Shown in pieces: positions 1 to 12,002 of a stretch of DNA of 64,000 nt. Source of the DNA: Xiphophorus maculatus (lineage: Eukaryota; Chordata; Actinopteri; Cyprinodontiformes; Poeciliidae); NCBI RefSeq assembly GCF_002775205.1, contig NC_036454.1, forward strand, positions 1,977,382-2,041,381. Reading direction: 5' to 3'. The notes below the pieces were generated by a model. The model saw only the letters and a program-made list of their open reading frames with translations, did no database searches and was not told the origin of the DNA. How positions within the stretch are numbered: position 1 is the first letter of the stretch; the number at the start of each line of letters is the position of its first letter. Both the position numbers and the translations under genes were made by a program.

Positions 1-975
1 CCTGCTGTTCCCATGAAACCTGAAGGCATCGCCAGCTGTTCCCATGGAACCTGAAGGCATCACCTGCTGTTCCCATGGAACCTGAAGGCATCGCCAGCTG
101 TACCCATGGAACCTGAAGGCATCGTCAGCTGTACCCATGGAACCTGAAGGCATCACCTGCTGTTCCCATGAAACCTGACGGCATCGCCAGCTGTTCCCAT
201 GGAACCTGAAGGCATCGTCAGCTGTACCCATGGAACCTGAAGGCATCACCTGCTGTTCCCATGAAACCTGAAGGCATCGTCAGCTGTACCCATGGAACCT
301 GAAGGCATCGTCAGCTGTACCTATGGAACCTGAAGGCATCACCTGCTGTTCCCATGAAACCTGAAGGCATCATCAGCTGTACCCATGGAACCTGAAGGCA
401 TCGCCAGCTGTACCCATGGAACCTGAAGGCATCGCCAGCTGTTCCCATAGAACCTGAAGGCATCGCCAGCTGTTCCCATGGAACCTGAAGGCATCGTCAG
501 CTGTACCCATGGAACCTGAAGGCATCGCCAGCTGTACCCATGGAACCTGAAGGCATCGCCAGCTGTTCCCATGGAACCTGAAGGCATCGTCAGCTGTACC
601 CATGGAACCTGAAGGCATCGCCAGCTGTTCCCATGGAACCTGAAGGCATCGCCAGCTGTTCCCATGGAACCTGAAGGCATCGTCAGCTGTACCCATGGAA
701 CCTGAAGGCATCGTCAGCTGTTCCCATGGAACCTGAAGGCATCGCCAGCTGTACCCATGGAACCTGAAGGCATCGCCAGCTGTTCCCATGGAACCTGAAG
801 GCATCGTCAGCTGTACCCATGGAACCTGAAGGCATCGCCAGCTGTACCCATGGAACCTGAAGGCATCGCCAGCTGTTCCCATGGAACCTGAAGGCATCAC
901 CAGCTGTTCCCATAGAACCTGAAGGCATCTTCAGCTGTTCCCGTAGAATCTGAAGGCATCGCCAGCTGTTCCCAG
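1..975. repeat. 31-bp minisatellite
   Basis: About 31 tandem copies of a 31-bp unit carry a CCATGGAACCTGAAGGCATC core followed by a variable GCCAGCTGTT, GTCAGCTGTAC or ACCTGCTGTT segment. Because 31 is not a multiple of 3, all frames cycle through the same 31-residue pattern, so the long minus-strand open frames are repeat artefacts. The array runs off the left edge of the window, so its full length is unknown. Confidence 0.95.
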
Positions 976-1473
976 CCAGTTTTAGCTTCACATCATGGTG
1001 CATTCACTGAACCTCAGAATGCAGAAACCAACTCCTTTTCTGTGCTGTCAAATCAATACCATAATTGTCTCTTTCTGATGTCCAATTTGTTCCTGAAAGC
1101 ACCACAGGTTCTCCATCGGTCTCAGTAAAGTGGAATAAAAGCAGCAGTTTATAATGTTAGGTCGTTTTAATTTAATTCTACTTTTTCTGTAGGTGTTTGA
1201 AGGCAACATGCGACAGATTTTTATGTTTCAAAAACTTTATTTGGAGGTAAAAATCAAATCTGACACTTCAATGTTTTGCATCTGCAAACATCGGATTCCA
1301 TGTTTTTATGATATTTGAATATTTTTTATTTTTTTAATGAATATAAAATCTAAATCTTAATAAACACTGAATGATGAAACGACGCCTGTTTGGTCAATGA
1401 ACAAAGTTCAGCTTCAGCCTGAAGTTTCTGTTTTCTGGGATTTTATGAAATCACAAGAACTCAGCTACAGCTC

Positions 1474-1474
<1 letters not shown>
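976..1474. other. intergenic, no gene seen
   Basis: AT-rich unique sequence with frequent stops in all frames. Nothing coding or repetitive is recognised. Confidence 0.6.

Positions 1475-1539
<65 letters not shown>
1475..1539. repeat. (GT)n microsatellite
   Basis: Uninterrupted GT dinucleotide run of about 32 units. Confidence 0.98.
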
Positions 1540-1541
<2 letters not shown>

Positions 1542-1574
1542 TCCTGTCTCTTATCTCAGCCCACAGCTGAAGCG

Positions 1575-1935
1575 ACCACGCCCAGCCTCTCTGTATCGGC
1601 CGCTCCCATTGGTCGACGCAGACGTCAGCGTCTTGCAGCCGTTGGTTCTGATTGACAGGAAGTCAGTTTTTTTTGTTTTTGTTTTTCCAGGAGTGTTTTT
1701 GTTGTTTTTCTTTCCTTCTCGTCTCCAGCAGCTAAAAGTTGACAGGAAACTTTTTCTCCTCATTTTTACATTAGAACATAGAAATTGGAGGAAAAAACGT
1801 TTTTTTTTTCTGGTTTCCTGAAACATTTGAGTTTTTCCACTGAAACGCTGATGAAGTTTAATCAAACTGGCCACCTTCTCGCCGTCTAGCTGCTGATTGG
1901 TCCAGTTGCCATGGCAACAGCAGCTGGATAAAGCA
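1575..1935 (+). promoter_or_regulatory. Promoter-like segment with CCAAT/Y-box and RFX X-box
   Basis: The stretch contains several CCAAT elements in inverted form (ATTGG at about 1607 and 1896), a CRE-like GACGTCAG near 1620, and at 1905-1918 the perfect palindrome GTTGCCATGGCAAC. That palindrome fits the RFX X-box consensus GTNRCC-NN-RGYAAC. CTGATTGG, a canonical NF-Y/Y-box, lies just 5' of the X-box. NF-Y plus RFX pairs are typical of ciliary and MHC class II promoters. No recognisable open reading frame follows, so this could be an enhancer or a noncoding first exon; the role is inferred. Confidence 0.4.
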
Positions 1936-2895
1936 GGATTTGAGTCCTGCTGTGTTTCATCTGGTTTTTAATCCCGTCTTCTTCATTCTGTCGTTTCTCC
2001 TCGCTCTTCCTGTCTCTTCCTCTCACATGCTTCCTAATCTGCCTCCTGCTTCCTTCCTGTTTCATTCCTCAGACCTTCCTGTTTTCCTTTCAAACCATTT
2101 CCTCTCTAACTTCCTCCTTTCTTCTCCTGCTTCCTCTCTACGATTCTTCGTGTCTATGGTATCCTGACAGACCTGAAGGTGTCTATCGACTCAGCTTAAC
2201 ATTCCTGGAGCAGAGCCGGACCCCGCCGGGTCGAGCCGGGCCCCAGGCCCCTCGCTGCCTCCCTGGCCCCCCGCTGCGCTCTCAGATAAGAGCCCAGGCC
2301 GCTGCAGCAACACATCGGTTATTTCTGGAGTTTTATCTGATCTGGAGCAAAAACAAGTCACAGAACCGGAACCACAAACAGCTGAAGCTGCTTTTATCTC
2401 GACCTTTGACCTCCAGACGAACCGAATCTGAACATTTCTGCGGAGAAACAAAAAGTTTCAAGACGTTTTAAAGGTTTAAAGACTCTGAGTTTGGCTTTTT
2501 AAAAACAGCAGCAGGAGGAGAAACGCCAGTCAGAATCACATCTTCATAACTCAAAGGTTTAGTTTTTCTGAAGAAATGTTTGATTTTGTAAAAATCAGTT
2601 AAACATCAGAGAAATATTTACAGTGTAGATTAAACATTAATGTAGAGTCAATAAGCAGGAAGGGCAGAGAAATGTATCCTGGGAAAAAGACAGAAACAAT
2701 CTGACTTTGATGATCTAAAGATGGATGGATGAACAGAACAGAAATTGTAACATTTGATCCCTGATCAATAATCAAATGATCGGTAATCGTCTGGCTGAAC
2801 GGCTTCCTGCTGCGGCCCGACCGACCCGCAGAACCAGGTTCTGGTTGTGTAATCCGGGAGAAGATGACTCATGTTTCCAGAAATAGAGGAGCCTA
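1936..2895. other. intergenic, no gene seen
   Basis: A pyrimidine-rich stretch (about 1960-2150) is followed by a short GC-rich segment (2200-2300) and AT-rich DNA. No supported exon or repeat family is recognised. Confidence 0.5.
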
Positions 2896-3062
2896 GAGAG
2901 GCGTTCAGGGACCGTCCGAACAGAGACGTTTAGGGACCGTCTGAACAAAGAGGCGTTCAGGGACCGTCTGAACTCAGAGCTGTGTTCAGGGACCTTCCGA
3001 ACAAAGAGGTGTTCAGGGACTGTCCGAACAGAGACGTTTAGGGACCGTCTGAACAAAGAGCC
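2896..3062. repeat. ~28-bp tandem repeat
   Basis: Six degenerate copies of a unit built on GTTCAGGGACCGTCTGAACA follow one another. Each contains a small inverted repeat (GTTCAG...CTGAAC). Confidence 0.85.
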
Positions 3063-4966
3063 ACTCATCCTGAATCAAACGGGCCCAAACTGAAGTGGGA
3101 GGAGAACCGGGCCGACCCAACAGAACCAGATCCAGACTGAGATTAAACATTTAAATGAAACCCAAACAGCCGGAGTGAAACCAGCAATCAGGGTGTCTGG
3201 TTGCCGTGGTAACCACCAATCGGTTTGGACCCGGACACAAACTGTTTCAGCCGTTGAGACGATTCAGGAAGAGAAAGTAAAAAACTGAACCTGCAGCAGA
3301 AACGTTTGTTTTACAGTGTAGAGATAAAACCAAACTAACTGATAAATAATGTTTCAGTGAGACACAGAAGTTTGTTTAAAGTGAAAATGTTTTGTTATTA
3401 GTGAAATTATCAGCCAGTGAAACTTTTCCATCAATATGAATAAAATATTGACCTAAAATAACATTTAGTATCGACATGAAACTTTATTTATAAGTTTATT
3501 TTATTTAAATGTGATCAGAGATTTCCAATTAAAAAAAAAAAAGATACTTGGTAATATTTTGTGATTTTACAGTGCAGCTGTCTCAGCAGGTTCAGCTAAA
3601 GGTCAAAGGTCAGAGCGGGAAGCTCAGAGGAATGATCTCCACCTCCTCTGCAGGCCTCAGCCGTCAGGTCAAAGGTTAAAGGTCAGGACAGGGTTAAAGT
3701 TAAAGCACGGCGGTGGCGGAGTGATGGTGACCCAGTGTGAGTCCAAACTGGGTCACCAGCAGAACCAGGAGCCCAAACAAGCAGCTGGAAGGGTCTAGTC
3801 AAAGCCCGGCCCGCTGTTTCAGCTTCTCCTCACTGAGATGAATAAATGAATAAATCTTTCCTTCATGGGACCAGAGCTGCTCCGTTGCTATGGCAACCAG
3901 CTCAGGGTTCTGACCAGGAGAGTCCGGGCCCAGAACCAGAACATCAGAGGTTTCCTCTGCAGGAGCCGGCGCCGCGTTTCCCCTCAGAGGCTTTGATGCT
4001 GCAGCCGCCTCCACTTCCTCTGTTTGGACTGAGACAGAACCGGCCAGAACCGGCCCGGTTCTACAGAACCAGACAGAATCAGCCCCGGCCCAGGTTCTGG
4101 GTTCTGATGGACCTCCTGAACTTCATCTCTGGATGTTTTCCATTAAACTGCAGTTTCTCCCAGTAAACCTGCTCAGCCGGCGCCGAGGCGTCGGCCATGT
4201 TTTTATACTAAAACATGTTAAAGTGACAGAAAATTTAAAAATATTACTGGGTTATTAAATGTTACTGGAAAACATCTCCAGTGAAACAATATTTAAACCA
4301 CAACTAGTATCAAAAACAACAAATAAAAAAATTAATTAAGATGAATATCAATTATTTTCGCTTCTGTTTAATCCAAATTAAGTCAGCGGCTCCATGAGGC
4401 CCCCAGGGGCCATAAATGATCATATTAACACAAACCACAGATACATAAATGTAACATTTATTTATTGAGATGAGCAATGCTGCTGAATTTGATTTAATGG
4501 TTTCAGCATAAATAGATTAAAATATTTTAAATTGTTTAACATTTAAATGTAAGATTTTAAGGAGCTGTTTACTTTGTAAAAGTTCAGACAATATTCATAG
4601 TTGGATTGTTTTGTTACCATAGCAACAATCTGATGCTGTGAGTTTAATCTTTGACTTTGAGCTGTTTGTTCATAAATACAAATTAATAAACTGTAATTAT
4701 AACTGATTGTTTTCAGGTTGGCCAGTTAATCTACTCTCTCTCTCCCAGATTAAATCAACCCAGAAGCTGTTAGAGGTGCTGATGGTTTTAGCAGCAAGAG
4801 GGGCCCCTAGGTCAGATTCTGCCCCAGGCCTCATGCAGCCTGGGACCGGCCCTGCAGGATGAGTTCAATCTGCTGCACTGAGATTTAATTTAATGCTAAT
4901 GTGGCTTTAGTAGCTCTAACATTTCTATCTGTTGAGTTTTAATAAGAGCCACAGAAACTGTTTTGG

Positions 4967-4967
<1 letters not shown>
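3063..4967. other. intergenic with scattered X-box-like sites
   Basis: No convincing exon is seen. RFX X-box-like palindromes occur at 3200-3213 (GTTGCCGTGGTAAC), 3884-3897 (GTTGCTATGGCAAC) and 4613-4626 (GTTACCATAGCAAC). The first and third match the consensus fully; the second has one mismatch. The rest is AT-rich unique DNA. Confidence 0.45.

Positions 4968-5046
<79 letters not shown>
4968..5046. repeat. (AT)n microsatellite
   Basis: About 39 uninterrupted AT units. Confidence 0.97.
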
Positions 5047-5048
<2 letters not shown>

Positions 5049-5244
5049 TTTTTTTTATTTATAATTATTTTCCTAAAAACATAAACAAGGTCTACAATAT
5101 ACTGGGGGAAACCCTGAACTGAGTTCATAAAGTTTCAGTCAGAAATGTTCAAATGTTAGAGTCACATTTTATTAGTTATTAATTCACTTAGAAATATCAC
5201 ACTTTCAAACTACTTATTTAGTTACATATTTGGTTGGCTAACAA

Positions 5245-5320
5245 AGTATTTAAAGTAACTAAGTATTTAAAGTAACTAAGTATTTAAAGTAACTAAGTAT
5301 TTAAAGTAACTAAGTATTTA
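5245..5320. repeat. 17-bp tandem repeat
   Basis: Four to five copies of a unit reading TATTTAAAGTAACTAAG. Confidence 0.85.
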
Positions 5321-6049
5321 GCTTCAAAATAAATATTTATCTCCCAATGAAGAAGTTAGTTAACTAAATATTTAGTTTAAACTGTTTAGTTTTCTAATAT
5401 TTCGTTTATAAACTCCATGTTTTTGTTTCTGGCTAAATAATTTAAATCACGTCAGACTGAACTGATGGCCGTCAGTCTGACCGGTCCAACAGAACCCGGT
5501 CCAGTTGGTTTTCTAACCGGTTCTGGTTGGATTTCTTTCTGCTTCCTAAAACTACATCTGATCAAACATCGGTCCGGAAGGAAGAATGGATCTGGAAGAT
5601 CCAGATCTGGTCTGTCAGTATCAGGACCGGGTCCAGCTCTCACCAGCAGCGGTTCCGTTTAGATCCAGAAACCATTTAGAACCAGAACCGTAAACCCGGT
5701 TCGGGCGCTGCTGGTTCTGACCCAGAACCTGCCCGCGTACCGAACTTCACCGTGACACCCAGCAGCCCGACAGAACCAGCTGTTTCCATGGCAACCCAAC
5801 ATCATTTTACCCAGAACCGTCCAGAACCGCCCGGCTGCAGAAAACATCGAAACTCCTGATTGATTTTTAATATTTCTGAACATCAGGAAACAGAAACTTT
5901 CCTAATAACTTCTGAATTATGAAAAATAATCTGAATAAAAAGCAAAAATCTGACATTTTCAGGAGGATCAAAGCAGAAACAACAGTAATGATGTCATGTT
6001 TCTCCAGGAAGCGGTTCGGTCAGCGGACCAGAGCTTTACCAGCAGGTCT
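5321..6049. other. intergenic, no gene seen
   Basis: Unique DNA rich in AGAACC/GGTTCT words. A near X-box (GTTTCCATGGCAAC) lies at 5782-5795. No exon is supported. Confidence 0.45.
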
Positions 6050-6099
6050 GGGTCCAGCAGCGGACCGCAGAGCCGCGGCTCCCCGCTGGAGCTCCATGC

Positions 6100-6180
6100 G
6101 GAGGAGGAGGAGGAGGAGGAGGAGGAGGAGGAGGAGGAGGAGGAGGAGGAGGAGGAGGAGGAGGAGGAGGAGGAGGAGGA
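6100..6180. repeat. (GGA)n microsatellite
   Basis: About 27 GGA triplets. The G-rich strand could adopt non-B structure. Confidence 0.97.
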
Positions 6181-6460
6181 AGAGCTGTTACATAAATCCA
6201 TCCTCCCCGCGTTAATCCTCCGGCTCTCTTCAAGCAGCTCTTTACATAATTTCACAGCATCAGAACATCGGAGCTCCACAGCCTGACGGAGAGCCGCCAG
6301 CAGCGGGAGGAGGCAGCCGCTCTGCCCGCTGCTGAGCTCCGCAGCCCGGCGGCAGCGCGAAGGCTGGCCGGCCGGAGGGCGACCGGAGCCGGGGAGGGAC
6401 GGAGGCTTTCCCCGCTGCTGCTGCGGCTGAACGCTGCAGATAAACACAGGCTGCGGCCCC

Positions 6461-6461
<1 letters not shown>

Positions 6462-6551
<90 letters not shown>
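6462..6551. repeat. (CA)n microsatellite
   Basis: About 45 CA units at the distal side of the CpG-rich island. Confidence 0.98.
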
Positions 6552-6554
<3 letters not shown>

Positions 6555-6947
6555 CAGTACACATAGCGGTGACCTCAGCAGAGGATCATTCCCGCAGAAT
6601 CCCGCAGCGACAGAAGCAGCGCCTCACCTGTTCGCGTCCCGCTGAGCAGAACCATCCAGCGGCTCCGGTTCCGACCGATGACTCCGCTCCTGCTGCTGCT
6701 GTTCACTCCCACATATACCGCACGGGCACGCGCGCGCACGCGGTCACAACACGCCCCCCTCCCCCCCTCATCCGGACTGGCCCACTGCGGGGGGAGGAGG
6801 GGGGGCAGAAACATGGCGCTGCGACACAAATAATAATAAAATAATGATTATTGATCCGATTCCTCCAGGTTTCAGAACCGACCCGGTTGGATCTCAGGAG
6901 CCTTTCAGAACCATCAGAGTCTGAGCTGCTGCTGACCTGCGGGAGCA

Positions 6948-6965
6948 GAACCAGACCAGAACCAG

Positions 6966-7047
<82 letters not shown>

Positions 7048-7048
7048 G
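6948..7048. repeat. CCAGAA hexamer repeat
   Basis: Imperfect tandem AACCAG/ACCAG units, encoding nothing recognisable. Confidence 0.9.
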
Positions 7049-7220
7049 ACCTGGTGACCAGTACCGGTTCCTTTACAACTTCGTTCTTTAACTTTTTAAC
7101 TTAAAGTTCATATTTAAAAGAAATTAATGATAAAACTCATAAGAATGTTTTGTTTTCTCTTATTTCATAAAAACATTATTTTTAATAATCTTTAATTAAA
7201 AAAATTATATAAATATATAT

Positions 7221-7226
7221 TTTATT
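7221..7226 (-). terminator. RSPH14 polyadenylation signal
   Basis: AATAAA on the minus strand, about 130 nt past the RSPH14 stop codon, is a plausible cleavage signal. Confidence 0.5.
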
Positions 7227-7353
7227 CCAATGATCTCGAACTGATCTGAATTATTAAAACAAATAATAAACTCCGGTAGTTTTCTAGTTCTATATTTCCT
7301 GTCGGGTGGAACAGGCCGGCCTTTGGGCCAGCAGAACCGGGTCGGTGGTTCGG

Positions 7354-10125
7354 TCAGGGCTTCCAGGTGACCACCTTGATGGCGGTCCGCGCCGCGCGCC
7401 GCACGTCCTCGTCCTGCTCGTTTCTCCTCCGCTCCAGCAGGGGGAGCGCTGTGCTCAGGATGACGCGGCCCTCCGGGGCCTCGGACAGCGCCGTCAGGGC
7501 CCTCAGGCAGTAGATGACCAGAGTCTTCCTCCTCTTCTTCTGCTCCTCATCCTCCTCCTCAGACAGCAGCTCGAGGAGGACGGGGATGACGCCCAGCTCC
7601 AGACACAGGTATTTACCTGGAAGGGGGCGGAGCTTGAGTCAGACTGACGTCAGTTCAGAGAGAAGCTGAGAGAAACTTCTGGATCCTGATCCCGACATTA
7701 AAAACTCACTGAATAAAAAACACAAATAATTTTCTATCTGCTGAAACTATTAATAAACATCAGATATAATCAATGGAAATATTTTAGAGAACCAGAATTT
7801 GGCCAAAACTTTTTTTTACCCCTCCAGGGTCTTTTGTGGCTCTAGTGCCCCTTATGTGACAGCAGGCTGACAGGAAACAGGGAAGGAGAGGCAGGAAGAC
7901 ATGCGGCAAATGTCGTCGGTCCGGGAGTCGAACCCGCGACGGCCGCGTTGAGGACTGAAGGGAAGGCCTCCAAATACGGGTCGCGCTAACCGCTACGCCA
8001 CCAAACCACCAAACGCCCGGCCAAAACTTTTTACTTGCAACGTCTGATGACGTCATTTTAAAATATTAAATCACATATTTACTCAGCACTTGAGTAACTA
8101 AACAGGAAGTGGACCTGAACAAACAGGAAGTGGACCTGAACTGAACAGGAAGTGGATGTGAACCCAACAGGAAGTGGACCTGGGCGGATGATGACGGTGT
8201 TCATGATGACTCCGGCGGCGTTGGTCTGAACGTCCAGGTTCCTGTCATGCAGCAGAACCAGAAGATTGGAGAGGATTCCCTGATCGCAGACCTGCTGCTT
8301 CCCGTCAGCAGGAACACTGGATGAGACGACACACACACGTTAACACACACACACGTTAACACACAATAACACACTAACACACATTAACCCCCCCGCCTGT
8401 TGGACCCGTTCTCCAGCCGGACCTGAGCGCCATCAGGGCGGCCGCCGCCTCCCTGCGGATGCTTGGGGAGGTGTGTGTGAGCGTCTGGCCCAGGACGCGG
8501 ACGCCGTCGGAGGCCAGAGCCGGCAGAGGGTCCAGCCTGGAGCAGGAGGTCAGGGTGGAGAGGAGCAGCTCCTGCTCCTCCTCCTGCTTCTCCTGCCGCA
8601 CCTCCTCCAACTGACACAACTTCAGCATCAGCTTGTGGACCAGAGAGAGCAGAGCCTCAGCGCCTGCAGGGGACAGACAGGAGGACGGACAGGAGGACAG
8701 ATGCTCTCAGTGAGGGCTAGGGTTAGCAGCGTTGGTGCTGCAGCGTTGATGCTGCCGTCTTGGTGATGCAGCGTTGGTTTACCTGCAGGCTGCTGAGCCA
8801 GGCTGCTCAGCACCCGGTGGGCGTTGGTCCTGCAGGAGGCCGACGGGTCGTCCATCAGGTCGGAGAGCGGAGTGAGGAGGGAGGAGGCCAGCAGAGCCGA
8901 CCTGAGGAACAAACGGAGGATGGAGGCGCCCCCTGCTGGCCAACCCACTTACAGCAACAACTAACCTCTAAAACGTTTCTGCTTCATTTCAAAGTATTTA
9001 TTTATTTGTTTGTTTGTTTATTTATTTATTTGTTTGTTTATTTATTTGTTTTTTAGGCTTCTTGATCTGAGTTCGAATTTCGTACCACAAACATATTAAT
9101 ATGAGCTGATATGATAATAAAATAATCCTCATCATCATTGAGAAATCAATTTTTTACTGTAAATGAAACTAAAGTTGTTTTGAGAGAAACTGTTTGTGCA
9201 GAAATTAAAATAATTTTGTGTCAATTTGCTTTTATTTAAGATTCAAGTAATTTTAAAAAAATGAAAAAATAAACTGCAAAAAATGTGAAAAAATAAAAAT
9301 CTTGCTATTTTTGTTTGTTTTAATATTTTTTCAGACTTTTTTGAGATGTTATTTTTTCAATATTTAAAAAATAATTCCTAAGATATTTGGAAATACATGA
9401 AATTTAAAAAAAGAAAGTTCCTCTCTAAATGTTTTTGTTCAAAGTTTTTAAATGTAAACTTTTGTTTTCTCCTTGTCAAAATGTTGAAACAGTTTTCATA
9501 ACCCAGTGAATTATTTCACTGGACGAAGAACAAACATGAATATTTACAGATAAATCAAAACATTTTGACAGTTTCATGTTGATCATTTTATCCCAGGAAC
9601 AGAAAACTTCCCAAACTTTATTAAATAAGTTATTAAAGAAGTTTTATGTTTGGTTTCTTGTTATTTTGTTCCAATTTCTTTTTAAAAACCAGATTTTGCT
9701 CATAACTTTTTCATGTTTCCTCTCCAGGCGTGCGGCTGGTCCTCCGGGACCTCTGACCTCTGACCCCTACCTGCCGATGCTGTGGTTCATGACCAGTTGC
9801 AGCAGCTCGCAGGTTTTGCTCCTGACTGCAGCATCCTCGTCCTGCAGCAGAACCTGCAGCTGCTTCAGGAAACCTGCAGCGAAGGACAAACAGGCCGGAC
9901 CGTAAACGCACCATTCTGCTGCCTCCCCGGTTCCGGTTCGGCCCGCTCACCTCCAGTCACGGTCTGGTACAGCCGCTCCGGCTCGTGGACCAGGTCGCAG
10001 AGTGACGTCAGAGCGCGCACCTTGTGGGCGGGGTCTTGGACCTGCAGCTGCTCGAACAGCTGCGGGACGGCGCGGCGGCCGAACGCCACCGGGGCCCGGT
10101 TCGGGTCCATCACTGCTGTTGTCAT
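7354..10125 (-). CDS. rsph14: Radial spoke head 14 homolog (armadillo-repeat ciliary protein)
   Basis: A six-exon gene read on the minus strand, with coding exons 10125-9951, 9873-9771, 8901-8783, 8663-8423, 8316-8180 and 7616-7354. They sum to 1038 nt, or 345 residues, close to the ~348 of mammalian RSPH14 (RTDR1). Phases agree across all five introns. The N-terminus (AFGRRAVPQLFEQLQ...LTSLCDLVHEPERLYQ), the mid-repeat word GKQQVCDQG and the C-terminus (ALSEAPEGR...RRAARTAIKVVTWKP) follow the family closely. The protein is made of armadillo/HEAT helices and belongs to the radial spokes of motile axonemes, so it acts in cilia and sperm flagella. Two inferred donors, after exons 4 and 5, are weak (GTCCGG, GTCCAC) but are the only ones that keep the conserved frame. 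Met at 10125 is used; an in-frame Met five codons later is possible. Confidence 0.93.
7815..8018 (-). mobile_element. tRNA-derived SINE in the last RSPH14 intron
   Basis: Read on the minus strand, the element starts with a tRNA-like head: an A box around TAGCGGTTAGCGCGACCC and a perfect B box GGTTCGACTCCC. It continues into the tail typical of fish SINEs (GCATGTCTTCCTGCCTCTCC) and a T-rich end on the plus strand. GGCCAAAACTTTTT occurs on both sides (about 7801 and 8019), a target-site duplication made by LINE machinery. It is not a functional tRNA gene. Confidence 0.85.
8997..9055. repeat. TTTA/TTTG low-complexity run
   Basis: Imperfect TTTATTTG tetramer repeats inside RSPH14 intron 2. The remainder of that intron, to 9770, is AT-rich with nothing recognised. 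Confidence 0.85.
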
Positions 10126-10174
10126 CGGAACCGCGTTTCCCTGCTTTAAGTCCTCCGGTTGGACTGACGCCGCT

Positions 10175-10187
10175 GTTGCCTAGTAAC
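10175..10187 (-). promoter_or_regulatory. X-box (RFX site) at the RSPH14 promoter
   Basis: GTTGCC-T-AGTAAC lies about 50 bp upstream of the RSPH14 start codon, inside a longer inverted repeat (GCTGTTGCCTAGTAACAGC). It fits the ciliary X-box consensus GTNRCC-N(0-3)-RGYAAC. RFX factors with FOXJ1 drive motile-cilia genes, so this site fits the predicted product. Confidence 0.75.
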
Positions 10188-10199
10188 AGCGGGTAAACA

Positions 10200-11930
10200 T
10201 TGCTGCTGCGTTCAGGGACCGCAGGGAAAACCCGTCAGTTCAGAGTCTGATGGTCAGTGATCACTAGATTTATTATTGATTTATAGATTATTGATCAGCT
10301 CTGGTTGCATTTCTTTAGTGTTATGTGTGACTCTGAGGCGCCACCTGCTGGTGAAAATATCAGAGTTAAAATATGACAAAGAGCAAAACTTTTCTGAAAT
10401 GTTTCAGAATTAAAATCATCATTAATTCCTTAAAACAATCACAAGTTCTGTTCATCCATCAGTTCTCTGTTTTATAATCTGTGTGATTTCTTATGTCTTA
10501 TAAATCAAAATGAATTATGAAAATGTAATTCTCTAAATAATTTGAATTAACGAGTTAAAATTACATTTATTTTCCCTTTGGCATCAGTAAAGTATCTTGT
10601 TCCAGTGAATGCTGAACAGTTATCACCTCTAAAATTAATAATCCTCCTTTTAATTATTGAGTTATTCTTAAAAATGTACATTTTATGGATTTCTTCATCA
10701 TTATTTCCAGAAATATTCTCCCAGATTGAAAAGTTTCCCTCAGGTTGTTTATTTGAGCTCAGCTTTAATCACAGCATGTTTATTATATTTATTCTGCTTT
10801 AGAAATCTTTTCCAGAAATCTTCAACATGAAGAAATCGTTTCTGCCTCGTTCATAATCATATCAGGACTTTCCTGGTGATGAAATGTTCAGTTAAATGAA
10901 TAAATATTCATGTGGATCATAAATTGTTCCTGCTGAATGACTGTAGAGATGAATGTTTGTTACATCATCTGCTGGTTTATTAAGGAAAATATTCATTTTA
11001 AGGTAAATCTCACTTTAATTATCGATTAATTCAAATTCCTGAAACTCTGTTCAACTGAAATGTTTCTGCAGAATCCAGTTTGATGTTTAATCAAATATTT
11101 TCTTCATGCAGGTTGAATCAACTAAATTATTCTCACTTAAAATGAGTAATTATTATAATTCACTAATATGAGTTTGTTCAGCCATTAGACGACTGATTTT
11201 TATGCATAATTTGAAATAATTATTTGGGTTAAATTACAGAATTAAATTATAACAAATAAATATTTTAGATTAATTATCTATCAGAACTTAAACAAAAGTT
11301 TAGACAATTTTTCTCTTGTTGCTAAACTTGATACATTTCTGAGTTAAAACTAAAACAGTTTTTTATCTTTGATACTTTAGTTCAGAATCTGAAAAACTTT
11401 ATTGTCATGTGAGAAAACACACTGTAAAAAATATCAACTCTCAAAGGCAATGCAAAGAAATAAATAATAGTAGATAAGAAGTCACCTTCCTAAAATAATG
11501 ATGAAGCCATTTTGTGCCTAAAGAAAACAGAAAACTGAGTTTTGTCAGGAAGATGATTTTCAAGCTAAACTACTTTCACATTTTTTAGTGTTCATACAAA
11601 AAGTGTATGAAAACATTCATATATTAAAACAGATAAAAATGATCTTAAAATGTAAGAAATATGATTAGAGAGAAAAACATAAAGACATCAGTTATTAAAA
11701 AATAAGAAAAGCTGCAGAAAAGAGCGAGGTGCTTCAAACTGATCACAAACATTTATGAATTATTGCAACATAAACAGGCCCAGTGTTGTTTCTGTCTGTG
11801 GGAACTTTCCACTGATTTCCACTCATTTCTGAACCAAAACTCAATTCACCTTTTAGTCCCAAACAGAACCACCGACCCAAAACAGCGTTTCCCCTTATGG
11901 GACCCATCAGGGGCCGTGGGCCCCAAAACA
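10200..11930. other. AT-rich intergenic stretch
   Basis: Unique AT-rich DNA with stops in every frame. No exon, element end or tandem repeat is recognised. Confidence 0.6.
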
Positions 11931-11931
<1 letters not shown>

Positions 11932-11986
<55 letters not shown>

Positions 11987-12002
11987 CACACACACACACA
12001 CC
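11932..12002. repeat. (CA)n microsatellite
   Basis: About 35 CA units with one CG interruption. Confidence 0.97.

Larger units (their letters stand above)
6050..6790. promoter_or_regulatory. CpG-rich island with GGA and CA repeats
   Basis: CpG density rises sharply here, with GC-rich words such as CCGGCGGCAGCGCGAAGG, around a (GGA)n run at about 6100-6180 and a (CA)n run at 6462-6551. Such islands usually mark a promoter or first exon in fish. No initiation codon or donor can be tied to a known protein. The long poly-Ser, poly-Glu, poly-Arg and Cys-Val frames here are only the repeats read in different frames. Confidence 0.45.

Noticed and set aside
339-1003. Overlapping minus-strand frames with a repeated pattern
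   Set aside because: They are the 31-bp minisatellite read in all three frames.
3799-4014. A 71-codon minus-strand frame
   Set aside because: No conserved domain or splice signal is recognised; likely chance in GC-rich DNA.
5968-6564. Long frames with poly-Ser, poly-Glu, poly-Arg and Cys-Val runs
   Set aside because: They are the (GGA)n and (CA)n repeats; no splice or start context supports a protein.
7900-8010. A tRNA gene on the minus strand
   Set aside because: A and B boxes are present, but the acceptor stem does not close and a SINE tail and target duplication follow.
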